A stretch of 64,000 bases of DNA from Xylaria sp. FL1777 (lineage: Eukaryota; Ascomycota; Sordariomycetes; Xylariales; Xylariaceae). This document shows positions 24,521 through 37,100 of this stretch, in pieces (position 1 is the first letter of the stretch; each line of letters begins with the position of its first letter). Below the pieces are notes generated by a model. That model saw nothing but the letters and a program-made list of their open reading frames with translations. It was not told the origin of the DNA and made no database searches. The stretch covers positions 186,001 to 250,000 of the forward strand of contig MU400542.1 of the NCBI GenBank assembly GCA_022578965.1, given 5' to 3'. Position numbers and translations under genes: made by a program.

Positions 24521-27500
24521 ATATAATTATACTTATAAAAGCTTAGCTTAACTTTTTTAACTAAAAAAACTATATAAGTTATATTATTTATTGTTTTAAT
24601 ACTTTTATGTTATTAATAATAAGCAAAGTGCTTTTTGAGCTTTTATATAGCTGTAAAGCTAAAACTTTTCTTTTTGTTAATTTTAAAATTAGAAACAATT
24701 TTGCAAAAAAACAATAATAGCTTAAACAGAAAACATTTAATGCTATTTACTTAACTTAAGCATAAATAAAGATTTATTACAATATATAATACATAAAGCT
24801 TTTAATAATATACAAAAAGAATTTTATATATATTAAGCTTTTTAAGCTTAGTTTGCTTAGTTATTATTTATAAAATTAAACAAAGTTAAGTTTTTATAAA
24901 GTTAGCTTTTTTAAAATAAAAAAGTGCATTAGTTTTTTTTGTTTTTAAATTAAACTTTTTAAATAGCTTTAATAGTATAACAAAATATTTATTGAATATT
25001 TAAAGCTAGCTAAACTAAACAAATTTAATTGCTTTAAGCTAAAGCTTAGAAATTTTAACAATAAAAGTAAACAAAAATAAATTATAAACAAAATATAAAA
25101 TTATGTTTGCACTAAGCTATTTTTGTTTTTTTTTTATAATAAAATTTAATTATACTATAAAATTAAATAATATAGCTATAATATTAAAACATAAAAACTA
25201 GCAAAGCAAATTAAACAAAATGTTTTTAAGCTAATAAAGGTATATTATAAGCGTACTAAAACATAAAGTTTTATATTATACTATTTAACTGCAAAAATGC
25301 TATTACTTATTACTTTAAAAGTATACTATAATAATTAAGTATACTTTTTTAATATTACTTAAGTTTTTTGCGTTTTAAGTAAAACGTTAAAAGGCTTAGT
25401 ATGCTTTTATAGCTACTATTAATTAGCTAAAAAACTAAAGCGGAAAATTTGCATAAATACTTTAGCTATATAAACATATAAGTTTATTTATAAAGTTTTA
25501 ATAAATATTTTTAATTTTTTTAGCGTTTTAGTAAAGTTATAAATATATAAATATTTAAGTATATTAATTAGTTAGTATATATTTTTTTTAGTATGCTTTT
25601 TTTGCAAATAAAGCATATTTACTTATTACTAAGTATTTTATACGCTTTTTTTTTTGCAATTTTTTAGCAGCTTTAATTTTATACATAATTAATTTTTAAA
25701 TTACGTATAATTATATTATTTCTGCTTTATATACTTTTAGTTTTTAAACTGTTTTTTTGCTTTGCACTTATAACTTTTTTTGTTTTATAACTATATATTT
25801 TTTACTTTATAAAATACTTTTGCTTTACGTATATTAAACTGCATTTTTATACTTAAGATTTAATTTTATATTTATTTTTTAATTACTTGATATTTTTTTA
25901 TATTATAATTCTTTATTTTTATTAAAAAACAGTTATAATGCTTTACTTATTTAAAGTTAAAAACGTTTTTAAGGCTAAAACTGCTTAAATTTAAATTAAG
26001 CGTAATATTAGCTATTACATTTAGCTTAACAAAATATTTAGCAATACTATAAAAGATTATATATTTTTTATTGTTATTAATAGCAAATCAGTTATTATTT
26101 TTAATAGCTTTTATAAGTACTTTATAAGCTTTAAGCTTTTTATTTATAGTATTTTAAGTGTTATTTAAAATTTTAACTGTTTTAATACTACATTTATTTT
26201 TTATAAAGCAATTATTAATAACTTAACAATATTTAACATTAATTTGCTTAATAATGCTATTTTAAATAAAATTTACGCATTTTTTTAAAAGTTAAAACTT
26301 ATTAATATTAAGCATATATAACTTTTTTTGCAAAAATTTAATATTAATAATAATAAAGATTATAAAAGCGCTATTAATTAAGCTTTTATTTATTAATAAG
26401 CTAGCTTTACTTTTTTAAGTAATTTAAAGCATAAATATATTTATAATAAATTTTATAAAAACTATACTAGCTTTTTTACTAATAAAAACTATAAAGTTTA
26501 ACTGTTTATTATTAGCAATATAATTAGTTAAATGTATTATACTATTGTTTATTTAGCTTATTTATATATTAAATGTTTTAGCATTATTTATAATTATTTT
26601 AACTATAAACATTAAACTAATATTAATAGTTGCTATATTTGCAAAAATTTTAAATATTATAAAAGAAATTATAAATTGTTATGTATACTATTTTGTAATA
26701 TTTGTTAAGCTTATAATGCTTATTTTACTTTGCTTTGCTTAGCTTATATTATTTTTTTTTTTTTTATTACTTTAAAAAAAAAAAAAAAAAACTGTAAATT
26801 ATTTTTAAAAGTTTACTTTTATATTAGTAATATTGCTTAACTTTTAAAATTTAACAATAAAACTTAAAAGCTAGTTTAAGTAGCTTTTTAAGTTAATAAG
26901 CATAACAAATATAAAAACGCTTATATTATATAAACAATAATTATTATTATAAATATATTTATGTAATAAAAACGCTTAAACAATAAAAAGCTTAAATAAA
27001 AAAAACTATTTTTAATTATATTATATATACTTAAATATATTTTAAGCATTAATATTATAAAAAGTTAAAAATACTAAACTATTATTAAGCTTAATAATAC
27101 ATGTTTTAGTATTTTTTAACTGCTTATTAAGCATGCTTATTAGCTAAAAAACTATAGCAAGTATAAAGTTTTTGCATTAACTATAATAAAATATAATATA
27201 ATTATTTAAAATTTAAAAGTTATTAAAATTTTTATAAAATTTATCTATAATTAAGCTTTTTTTGTTAGCTTTATAAACATTAAGTTTAAGCTATATTATT
27301 TAGCCGTAAAAATTAAGTTTATACTTAATGTTTTTATATATATTAATGCTATTTATTATATAGTATTTTTTAATTACGTTAAATTTTTTATTAATATATT
27401 TAGCGCAATATTTATTAAGATTTTTAAAAGCATTAAAAAAGTAATAATTAACGTAAAAAAACTACAATTAATATAAATTATGCTTTTTGCTTATAACTGC

Positions 27501-30500
27501 AAAACTTAAATCGCTATATTAATTTTTGTAAACTACTATTAATTTTGCAATTTAAATCGTTATGCTTTACTTAAGCACTATGCTTAAAAAAGAGTTTTTA
27601 GCGCTATTAAAAAGCTTGTTAACTATTTGCAAGCTAATTTTGCTTAACAAAAAGCTTTTAAAGTTTTTTTAAATATAATTAAAAGATTAATTTAATTGTT
27701 ATATATAATAGCTTATAAATATAACTATTAAAACAAAATTATAAAATATATTAGCTGCTTTTTTGTATTAAAGATAATAATACTAATAACTAATTAAAAC
27801 ACTTACAATTTTATTACTGCATAAATAATATTTTTTAAAAAACTTTATAAGCTACTTTTTATTTTATGCTTTAATAATAAATTATAACTAAAATTATATA
27901 ACATTTTATATATAGTTTTTTAACTTTTAAATATAAGCGTAAACAAAAATAAAGCTATTTAAATAATCGTAAAAAAAATCGTTAAAGCAGTTTATAAAGC
28001 TTGCAATATTAGCTAAAACAATAAAGCTTGCTTAATTATATATATTTTTAGTTATTTTAACAAAATATTTGCTATAACACTAAATAAAACAATTAAAGCA
28101 AAGCAAACTATTTTTATAAATAAATAAGCATTAAAATATTTTTTAAAGTATAACAATAATAATAAAATTAAGTTATAAAAAAACTACAAATAATGTTTTA
28201 AAACTTAAGTTATTATTTTATAAAAAAAAAACTAGTTTAAGCTTTTTATAAAAAACATTAAAAAGCTTTTATTATATACTACGCTTTATATATAGCTAAA
28301 CAAAAACTAGCATTAAGCATTAAACTATATTTTATACTTTAAAGCACTATATTATTTATATTAAAAGCTATACTATAGCAAACATAAGCTATTTTATTTT
28401 AAAATTTTTAATGCTAGCTTTACTAAAAGAGCTAATATTGCTAGATTTTTTTATTGCTTAAACATATAAATAAGTAATTTTAACATAAAACTTTCTTTTT
28501 TTTAAATAGTTTAAAAAAAAACTTGCAAAAATAAATTAAAAGTTATAACTGCTATAACTATAATTTTTAAAAAAAACTTTATTAAGCTTAATTTTTTTTA
28601 ATAAACAAATAACTTTAATTCTAAATACTATAAATATATAGATTTTATAGTTTTTTTTATTATTTGCTATTTTTTTAACTAAATTATTAGTAAAATACTT
28701 TAATAATTAGCAAACTTTGCAGCACTTAAAGCTAAAATTAAATCTAAAAAGTTTAAACTTAATAAAACTTTTATTACAATAGCTTTAATAATTAATTTAA
28801 CTACAAATAAAGCAAAACAAATTAATTTTTATAATTTTATATTATTTTTAACTAACGAACTAAAAACAAAAAAGATTTTATTAGTAAGCATTATAAAGCA
28901 AAAATTTATTAAGCTATATAATAAATATTTTAGCTTAAATAAAAAATAACATAATTTTATTAACTTTAATTTGCTTAAAGTTTTTTATAGCATAAAGTTT
29001 TTTATTAGCTGCTTTAATGCAAGCAAAACTGCAGTTATAATATTTTTTACTAAACTTTTTATATAAAGTTTAGTTAATTTAAGTAACTTTTATACTATTA
29101 AATTTACTTTTAAACTAATTATAATAAAACTAAATATACTTAAGCTTACTTTTAATAATTTTGTTAAGCTTACTACTAATAAAAAGCTAAAAAAAAGCAA
29201 AAAAAAGCAAAAACAAAATTTTTTTGCTAAAGTTTGCTTTAATAATATTTTATTTTAAGTTAACAAAAAATATAAAACTACGTTAAAAAATGTTATTTTT
29301 AAGAAAAATAATAACAAACAAAAGGAATTTTTTAAAAAAAAACAGTTAAAAAATAATAAATAAAAAACTACAAGTAATAAACAAAAAAAAAATAATTAAA
29401 AAAACTTAAGTTAAATAAATAGCAATTAAACAAAATTAAATCAAATAAAAAAAAATAGTTAAAAAAAATTAAGTAATTTAAATTAAAGAACTTTAAATAT
29501 TTAATAGCTAGCAATAAACTAAAATAATAAACTATTTAAATTATAACCTAATTTTAACTTTTTTTTAAAGTTTTAAAAAAATAAAGCTTATATTTAACTT
29601 TAAATGTTTATTATTAATTAATAAAATATATAGTTTAACAATTTTACTAAAAAGCTTTTTTAATATATTAGTTTTTGCAAAACTTGCATTATTTGCACAT
29701 TTATAGTTATTATAGCTATTAAACATATTATTATAAATAACAAAAAACTAATAATTATTAAAGATTTTATTAATTTATTACTTGCTAAGTTATTTATAAC
29801 TTTTTTTTTAAACTAAGCATATACTTTGCTTAATAATAACGCTATAATTTAAGAATTACTAAAATTAGTTAAGTTAGCTATACAAAAATATTTAAGTTAA
29901 AATATAAGCTTTAAACTTACTTTTTGTATTATATTTAATTTTTGCTTTTAAAAATTAAACTTAAAGCATTAGCGCAAAAAAAATACTAAAGTTTAACGCA
30001 AACTTTTTAAAAAAATAATTAAAATAGTTTATTAGTTAGCTAACTTTATTATATATATACTTTATATTATAAAAAGCTTTATTAATATTTTTAACGTTAT
30101 AGTTTTTTAAATTAATAAAAATTACTGCATAATTAAACTAAGCGCTTTTATTTTTTTAACTAAATATTTGTTTATTATAGTTAAACTGTTTTTAAGCAAT
30201 AATAAACAAATATAGCTTTTTTTTTTTTTAAAAATACTTATAAAACTAAAAATAATGCTTTGTTATTTTTTAATTTTTTTACATTATAAATATAAATATT
30301 ATTATTAAGTATGCATATTAAACGTGCTTAAGCTACACTTATATATTATTTATATATTAATTACTGCAGTAAAAATAGCATATTTAACTTTATATTTAAA
30401 ACTTTTTATAACAATAAAATAGTAAAACTTAAATAGCTTTAAATTTACAAAGTTTTATATATTAGCAAAAAATTTTTTAAGTTTATTTTTTATAATAGCT

Positions 30501-32059
30501 GCTTTAGTTTTTTACTAATAATTATTATTAAAAACAACAATAAAAGTACATTTAAAAATAGCATAATTAATTATATTAATACTAACTATATTATATATTT
30601 AGTTTTTATAATTTAATAATTTAACTTATGCTATATAAACAACAAACGTTTTTTTATAAACGTTATTACTTTATATAACGTTTAAGTAAATTTATTAAAA
30701 CTTTACTGCAATAAATATAGTTCTACTAAAATTTGCTTTAAAAAAATTAATATTTGAACTATTACTATAGCATAAAGCTATAAATATAATTTTATTATTG
30801 CTAACTTTATTTATATTTATAGCTTTAGCTTTATTAAAAATAGCAATTTTAGCGCAGTTATTTTTACTTATGCTAAATATATTATTATTTACTTTTGTAA
30901 TAATAAAGCATAATTAAGCATAAAAACTTTATGCTAGCTTAAAAACTTTAACTAATATTATATTGCTAAAAAAGCTATACTTGTTTTTAAAAAAGACTTT
31001 TAAAAACAACTATATAAATTTTATTACATAAATTATAAACATAATTAATACTGCTATAATACTTTATGCTATTTTATTTATAACAATAATTATTATGTTT
31101 ATAACTGCAATAATAAGCTATAAAAGCTTAAATTTAAAGTTATATTAAAAGATTTACGTAGTTTTATTATATAGTATTTAAAATTTATATAAAACAATTA
31201 AGCTATTATTGCTTATGCTTTAAAAGCTTGCTATATAATTTAAAAAATAAAAAGTTAAATTAAACTAATAATTAAAAAAACAAGCAACAAACAAACTGCT
31301 ATAAATATTAATTAACTTAATAAAGTTTAACGTTACGTTTAGCAAAACTTAAACAAATAACAAAAAAACTTTAAGCGTTATAAAGCTAAAGCTAAAAAAG
31401 CAAAAATTAACTTTAATTTAATTAAGCTGCTAACTTTTAAGTTTTTTTTTGCTAAACTATTAGCTTTAACTTTTTTACTAAAGTATATTATAAGCAATTT
31501 AACAATAAAAAACAGTTTTAATTATATTATAAATAATATAGCTATTTATGCTTATTGTTGTTTTTATAATATATAATGCACGCTTGCTATTTTGCTAGTT
31601 AACAAATAAATTACAACTATTTACTTTAAATTTTAGCTAGTTATTTTTTTTAATGCTAAACTTTTTTTAGTTTACTATTTAATACTTAAAAAAAAGAAAT
31701 ATAATAATTATAGCTTTTGCAACCTTATTATAAAAGCTATACTAAAGATTATACTATAGTACTTAAAGCAAAGCGTTTTAGTTTAAAATAACTTAAAAAA
31801 ACTTAGTATAAAAATTTGTGCTTAGCTTAACAATTTAACTAAAGAAATTCTAGTTTTTAATAGCAAGTTAACTAAAAAAAAAGCTATTAAAAAAATTTAA
31901 AAAATCAAAATTCTAGTTGCTAAAAATAACAAGTTTAACAAAAAAAAAAAACCTAAGTATAAAAATAATAAAGATATTATAAAGCAGATTAAAGTTAAAA
32001 AGTCCTAGTAATAATGTAATAATAATAAAAGCATTATAAAAACGCAATTCTCTTTTTTT
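24521..32059 (+). pseudogene. Extra 7.5-kb RIP-degraded region after the integrase core
   Basis: Some 600-900 nt of this should be the integrase C-terminal domain, but I could not delimit it. The rest has protein-like plus-strand frames with TAA-type stops, for example about 26,190-26,760 and a Lys-rich frame about 28,600-29,480. The first contains a zinc-knuckle relic. I could not find a second RT, a second polypurine tract or internal LTRs by eye. A nested element or extra 3' ORFs are both possible. Confidence 0.45.
26631..26672 (+). other. Gag-type zinc-knuckle relic (CX2CX4HX4C with His and last Cys lost)
   Basis: The codons read C-Y-I-C-K-N-F-K-Y-Y-K-R-N-Y. The spacing is exactly CX2CX4HX4C if Tyr 9 was His (CAT to TAT) and Tyr 14 was Cys (TGT to TAT), both RIP-type changes. 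The surrounding 190 codons stay in one frame interrupted only by TAA. Gag knuckles normally lie upstream of pol, so the position after integrase is anomalous. Confidence 0.55.
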
Positions 32060-32069
32060 AAAAGAGGGG
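32060..32069 (+). other. Polypurine tract
   Basis: AAAAGAGGGG lies one base before the 3' LTR, preceded by a T-run. It is the expected second-strand primer site and fixes the element's orientation as plus. Confidence 0.85.
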
Positions 32070-32070
32070 T

Positions 32071-32279
32071 TATTAGGTTATATAACTTAGCACCTAGCTT
32101 ATAGCCCTATAATATATATACTATAGCTTACCACTTCGTAGGCTAGACCTTTAGCTAGCTACTTAGCTAGTTTTATTATACTTTCAGGTTCTGACTATTA
32201 TAAAATATATAGTGTATTAAGCTTTATTTAATGCTAGTACGCTTTTTGCCTCTTGTTAGTGCCTTTGCTATTTATGATA
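32071..32279 (+). repeat. 3' LTR (209 bp)
   Basis: It is a gap-free partner of 17,166-17,374. Its inner part (first 114 bp) carries T or A at all 18 differing sites. Its outer part keeps C or G at 8 of 9 differing sites. The terminal TGATA pairs with the starting TGTCA of the 5' LTR after one C-to-T change. Confidence 0.93.
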
Positions 32280-32284
32280 AATAG
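32280..32284. repeat. Target-site duplication, right copy (AATAG)
   Basis: It directly follows the 3' LTR and is identical to 17,161-17,165. Confidence 0.9.
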
Positions 32285-33239
32285 GCTCTCCTGTTGTGTT
32301 TGCAGTCGGTGTCTCGGGGGGTGAATGTTTGTCACAATTCATTTCGCAATTAGAATCCACTGAGGAAGTGTCGTTACTAGTGACATCATCGATGGGACCT
32401 GTGTGTTGGAGTTCAGATGATAGTGAGAGTAGAGTGATTTTGGCTCTCACAACGCCAACCTGTCTCATTGGCGAATTGAAGCTCTTCCTGTTTCTCTGAA
32501 GCACTTGGAAGACGAGGCTAACGACTCCTCAGCCTGCCATATTGATGTAGTAATGTCTACCTCGTTGATATCTCTTTCAAGACTACCAGAAGATGCCGGG
32601 AAACAGGTAGGAAGAGGAATTATGTTTTCTGCTGCAGTAGCCGTGGTTCCTATACCAGAATCACGGTTGGCACTCTCCCGTCTATTATCACACTATCAGC
32701 AGGTTAGTTGCCCTACACATGGGCCGGTGTAAAGGATTTCTTGGAAGCGGTATAAAGGTGCATACTGCAAGCAGGCCGCGATGTTGAATTTCCTTCCCTT
32801 CATCTGAAGATAGTTCCTCAACCAGGGTTGTAAGCCCTGAGTCTAATATATCTAACGATCGGGAGGTAGAATCCCCAGAAGGAAGGGCGTGTGGGAAGAA
32901 TGGTATTCTAAGTTTTGAATCTGCATAAGGCCTTTTATTTGTGATCAAAAGATGGGCCTGGTCGAGGGAAGGTCCTGTCGTAGGTTCAAGATATGCATAA
33001 GGCCGTTTGTTTGTCTGAGATTCCACAAGATATTGCGGAGCCTTTGGAGGAAGGTCATCAGATATCTCCACATCAAGTTTCATCAGAAAGTTGCCAGCTA
33101 TGAGCGGGTCTTCGGGATTTGAACTCCATCTTGTGCCCCAAGTCGATGCCGTGGATATGATTGAGTCAGTATCACGACACATAGAACGGAGTTCTTGGAT
33201 AGCAAGGCATGCTCTGGCGCGTTTGTGGCTGAGTCCCCC
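32280..33239 (-). pseudogene. C2H2-type zinc-finger protein gene, 5' fragment (split by the LTR element)
   Basis: This is the N-terminal part of the gene whose finger domain lies at 16,658-17,165. The exon from 33,239 begins after a TTTAG acceptor and reads LSHKRARACLAIQELRSMC, then a Ser/Pro-rich stretch with two TNKRPYA words. A 73-nt intron (32,693-32,765, GTATGC donor, CTAAC branch, GATAG acceptor) joins it in phase to 32,692 and below. Between about 32,500 and 32,540 the readable frame changes by one base; a missed intron or a frameshift would explain it. The last frame (NTTGEPI) enters the target duplication and continues in the left fragment. An upstream exon probably ends at a GTAAGT near 33,330, but its start is unresolved. 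Confidence 0.6.
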
Positions 33240-33891
33240 CTAAACTTGGAGTAAGTGAGACGGAGTTTTGATTTTCCTAATTTGCAGATACACAAACGAG
33301 AATTATATCAAGCGTGTCGGCTAACTTACATAATTGTAGGTATAAGCCAATTTAATTGGCTCACAACGCCAAATGCCAAGGGTGTTCTCAACCGCGAAAT
33401 GTCCATAGTGTGATGCAGGTTAGGGGCTTTACACTGATGTAAACACTACATTATAGAATTGTGTTCGTACAGGAGACCGGGACTTAAACATTCCGACGTG
33501 CATGTGGACGCTAAAGAAGGTGGTGAGTGTATGTTTAACTCTATATTGATGATGACTGATGGTCATCCCCGGGCAATACTCTTACTAGTAGGTAATTGAG
33601 ACGGGCGGGGTCTATCGTGTCTTGACACGTCCTGGGTACAGCCAAATGCTCAACTCTCTACCAGCATGTTCAACATACTAGTAATCTTTAGGCGGCAAGT
33701 GTCTATTCTGTCGAAACTTTAGTTAAATGTACATACTTGACAGGAACCTTCACGTTATAAAACATGGCGGTTGTAATTATGATTGGCCACTCTCTACCAT
33801 CCAACACCGCCCAGATCACTGAACCTTGCCGTTCTTTTCTTTTCCTTTAACATTGCTCTATCGGATCACATTTAGATAGACTTGACTCGAT
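33240..33891. other. Intergenic stretch with probable upstream exon and promoters
   Basis: On the minus strand an ATG near 33,400 opens a short frame ending at a GTAAGT, a possible first exon of the disrupted finger gene; its phase to the next exon is not settled. The plus strand just before 33,892 has a T/C-rich run (CTTTTCTTTTCC near 33,835-33,848), usual upstream of fungal start codons. Confidence 0.4.
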
Positions 33892-34187
33892 ATGCCGTCC
33901 AAGACGAAGAAGAAATCTTCTCATACTACAAAGCAGAAGTGAGTAGCAGAGAAAGGAAGTTCTTAAACGGTAGTCTGACAACAGGGACAGACTACATCAG
34001 CCCAAAACACAGTCTTCATCATACACCTGTAAGCCGAGTCGACCTGAAAAAGGCCAGTCAGACGGTCGCGGACTTGCTCTTCTACTCCAGTCCAGCTCTT
34101 GCCCCCGCTTCCACCACCAAGAGCAGTCGGAGTACCTTTTGGGAGTCGGGAGTCAGTTCACCAAGCCTTAGACGAAAAGCTCGGTGA
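33892..34187 (+). CDS. Small two-exon hypothetical protein (candidate)
   Basis: The ATG at 33,892 opens a lysine-rich 47-nt exon (MPSKTKKKSSHTTKQ) ending at a consensus GTGAGT. A 62-nt intron (33,939-34,000, CTGAC branch, CATCAG acceptor) restores frame into 34,001-34,187 and gives 77 residues ending RRKAR. Splice signals, phase and the pyrimidine-rich upstream run support it. I do not recognise the protein, and the second exon is Ser/Thr-rich without motifs. It may be a real short basic protein or a remnant. Confidence 0.42.
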
Positions 34188-37100
34188 TTGGCCTCTCAAC
34201 CTGGATGAAAACGCAGCAAAAGAACGGAGCCAGCCAATCTTCTAGTTAGTTTGTTCGTTGGCACGCGAATCTGGGAGCTGTGTTGCACTGGCTTTATGGA
34301 GTCTGGACTTCGTGTCTGTCAAACCGAAGCATAGAACCTTGCTCAATTAATTATAACATGAGGAAGGCATTGGCATGCGACCTATTGATCTTATTCTCGT
34401 TTGAGAATATTACGAATATCGCCTTCGAGATTATTATAGATATCGCTTACATTACTATTTCGAGAATACTGCCGTGTAAAAGTGATTCGTGGGGTAATTA
34501 TGTGCTATATAAATGCACAGAGGTTAATTTCGTACTGGGTGTAACCTCGCGATTATTACTGTAACAAGGTAAATACATATTCTTGCGTCATATAAATGCT
34601 CGAGGCACAATACGAATTGTGCTTATGCGATCCCATCTTACATAACCTATGCAAGGTAAGCTGATGGGGTTACACAACAGAGATGGAAATCAGATGTCTG
34701 TATGTTACCCGGTATTGGGACATATCAAGCTCCCATTAAGAACGCCCACATCGGCACTTCTTCCCTTGAGCATTTTTATAGTTAGCCGTGTCAGGACTTG
34801 AAATAGACTTTTTTTTTAAAAAATATGCGTGCATTGTCCTGTTATGTTTCTTGACTTACCTAATTGGATTTTTAGTTGATACTTTACACAACTATCTAGT
34901 AATTAGAGGTCATAACATTGATCGACATAAGTTGAGCACGATTGACTGCTGGTATCGGTATTAAAACTTTCAAGTGCTTTTACAGATATAGTCACTATAC
35001 ATTAGTAGCCATCTAAATGTTCATATGAGGTCAACCAACAGGTACTCACTATTGAATGACATAGGCCGACGTTTTCCGATACCATATTCTTACAAAGATA
35101 AACTCGATCCAAATTACGACGTCTTTCTGGGCCAAGGGGGAATTCAGAGGACCTGCGAGTTGACAAGGTCAGAAGAGAGAAGTACCTGGGTAACAATGGA
35201 TTACGGAGTGTGTAATTAATGTCATACTGTAAGCCGCACCCTCGTGTCAACGATTGAGCGGACTGACCCGCAGCAAGTGACGCCCAAAACTCCTTCATAA
35301 GTCTCCCCAGGGACTTTTGTGGAGTTTGATTTTACACCAAGTGTTCTCGGAGCCTGATTGCGTTGGAAAATTGTTCTCCTGCAAGCCGCGCAGTATGCGG
35401 TGTGATATTATGATAACACTGCGGGATGAGCCTGCAAGGTGACGTTGACATAGACAGCGCATAGGTATTCATTCTAGGTAATTAGCATGATCCGCAATAT
35501 GCGTAACAATCTGTACTCAGGTAGTCGACACACACACACACACTCCCTCTCTATCCACCTGGCTTTTGCTAGCAGATGCCGCTTTCGATCTTATCGTGCA
35601 TGGTGGCGTTGCTGAAAACGGCGCACCTATATGCGATCACCCAAGCACACATATGCATCAGAATATCCTACCTCGACGACTGGCATGACGGGGAAGATCC
35701 CGGCGTGCACGCCGCAGACCACAGAAGATGCCAAGGGAGCCTTGTCTGATGCCCACGCCCGCATACCCAGGTCAAGTACTCATTCGACACTGGCCTAGTT
35801 GCTGCGTGGGTTCCATTAGTGGCGTCGATTAGTACACGCCCACTGAGAAATGCTCGGCCAGGCTTCCATGGTAATAATTGATGATTTCTTGTCCTGCCAC
35901 TTCTATCAATTCATGTTCCCTACCTCCAATCAGCATGCGGTAGACGTCGAGTTAACATGGCTAGTCCAAAAGCTTGATATGTGGCTTATCGTCAACTAAA
36001 TGCGCATCAAAATCCTAGCCTGAAGGATCGTGAGTTGAGCTTGCCATCCAGCCATGGATGAGATAGAAAGGGCTATGGTTAAGGTTAAACGCGGCAGAAT
36101 TGCTGGTGAGCTACTATCACGGTAGCTTATGGCCGTCTAAGGATGACACCAAGGGTGGTCGGCTCCCCTTAATCGATACATACAGGGAGAAGGTTCTATA
36201 TTAGGATATCCTGTACTTGGATATAGTTAGCGAGGAACTGATATGGGCCAATAATATGCCCAAGATGGCCACATTCTAACCGCTTAGTAGCTTAACCTTC
36301 ACCGAATAATGGGGGTTAGCTGGTTCGTCCGATGCCACTATGCATGAGACAAAGTTATGCGGAGTAGAGGTCTTGCTTTCTTCCTCTTTTTCTCTTCGAC
36401 TCAAGATCGAGTCGAGGGACGAGCGGAAAGGTGAATGCGAGGTTAAGAGATCTGTCGCAAAATGACACTAGCGGACAGATTTGCTTGACCACTCACCTCA
36501 CCACACGTCTCTCCAACTTCTACAGCACTACACCCCTAGCTGCAGAAAATGCAACATCACATTGGCGACGGTACTTTCTCCCCCCTCGCGTCCGATGTTC
36601 TTCCAGTGTCGGGTTCGTGATTCGATGGCCCCTCCCGAACTATCGTGGGACCATCCGTGATCGGGAGATCGAAACTGCGGCGAACTAGATCTGACCTTCG
36701 TGGATGTAAATGTTGTATTGCAGAAGTGATGCGTAGTGGAGTCTGGCCCGATAGTCATACCATTCCTCAATCATATCTCTAGACGTGCTTTAAACTGATC
36801 TTGACCCAACTGCTTGGTATATGCTCTCTCTCTCTCTCTCTTTTTTCCCTTAATTTAAGAACCTACTCCACGAGTTTCGTACCCGACCTTTGGGGGATCT
36901 GACTTTACTCCCCACCGGGGAGGCCGATATATTGGCCCTCGGCTGGTAGCCTTGTTCATTTTCAAGCTCAACGATGCAAGAACTATTTCTAATCCACTAC
37001 CCTGGAATGCTGGTGCCTGCGGTCCCCTCTATTTCATCAACCAGGGGCATCTCGCGTAGTAGCTACGTGTTGTCCGCATCTCATTGGGGCCATTAGCTTA

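Larger units (their letters stand above)
17166..32279 (+). mobile_element. RIP-mutated Ty3/Gypsy LTR retrotransposon, 15,114 bp
   Basis: The boundaries are fixed by 209-bp direct repeats starting TGTCA and ending TGATA (TGACA before C-to-T change), flanked by AATAG duplications. A polypurine tract abuts the 3' LTR. Within, the plus strand keeps protease, RT, RNase H and integrase signatures in that order and in one reading frame, which is the Ty3/Gypsy order. The interior is extremely AT-rich: remaining C mostly follows A or G, and stops are mostly TAA, as expected if CAA codons became TAA. The 27 differences between the LTRs are all transitions. At about 14.7 kb internal length it is more than twice a typical fungal Gypsy element, so it may hold nested sequence. 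It sits inside an exon of a minus-strand zinc-finger gene. Confidence 0.92.

Noticed and set aside
27400..31200. Faint resemblance to DUF3505/RecQ-like or tyrosine-recombinase proteins in the extra region
   Set aside because: After RIP nearly any frame gives Asn/Lys/Ile/Tyr-rich text. No catalytic motif with correct spacing could be found, unlike for RT and integrase.
17281..32050. Centromere or native AT-rich isochore
   Set aside because: The block is bounded by LTRs and a target duplication and contains ordered pol relics, so it is one inserted element.
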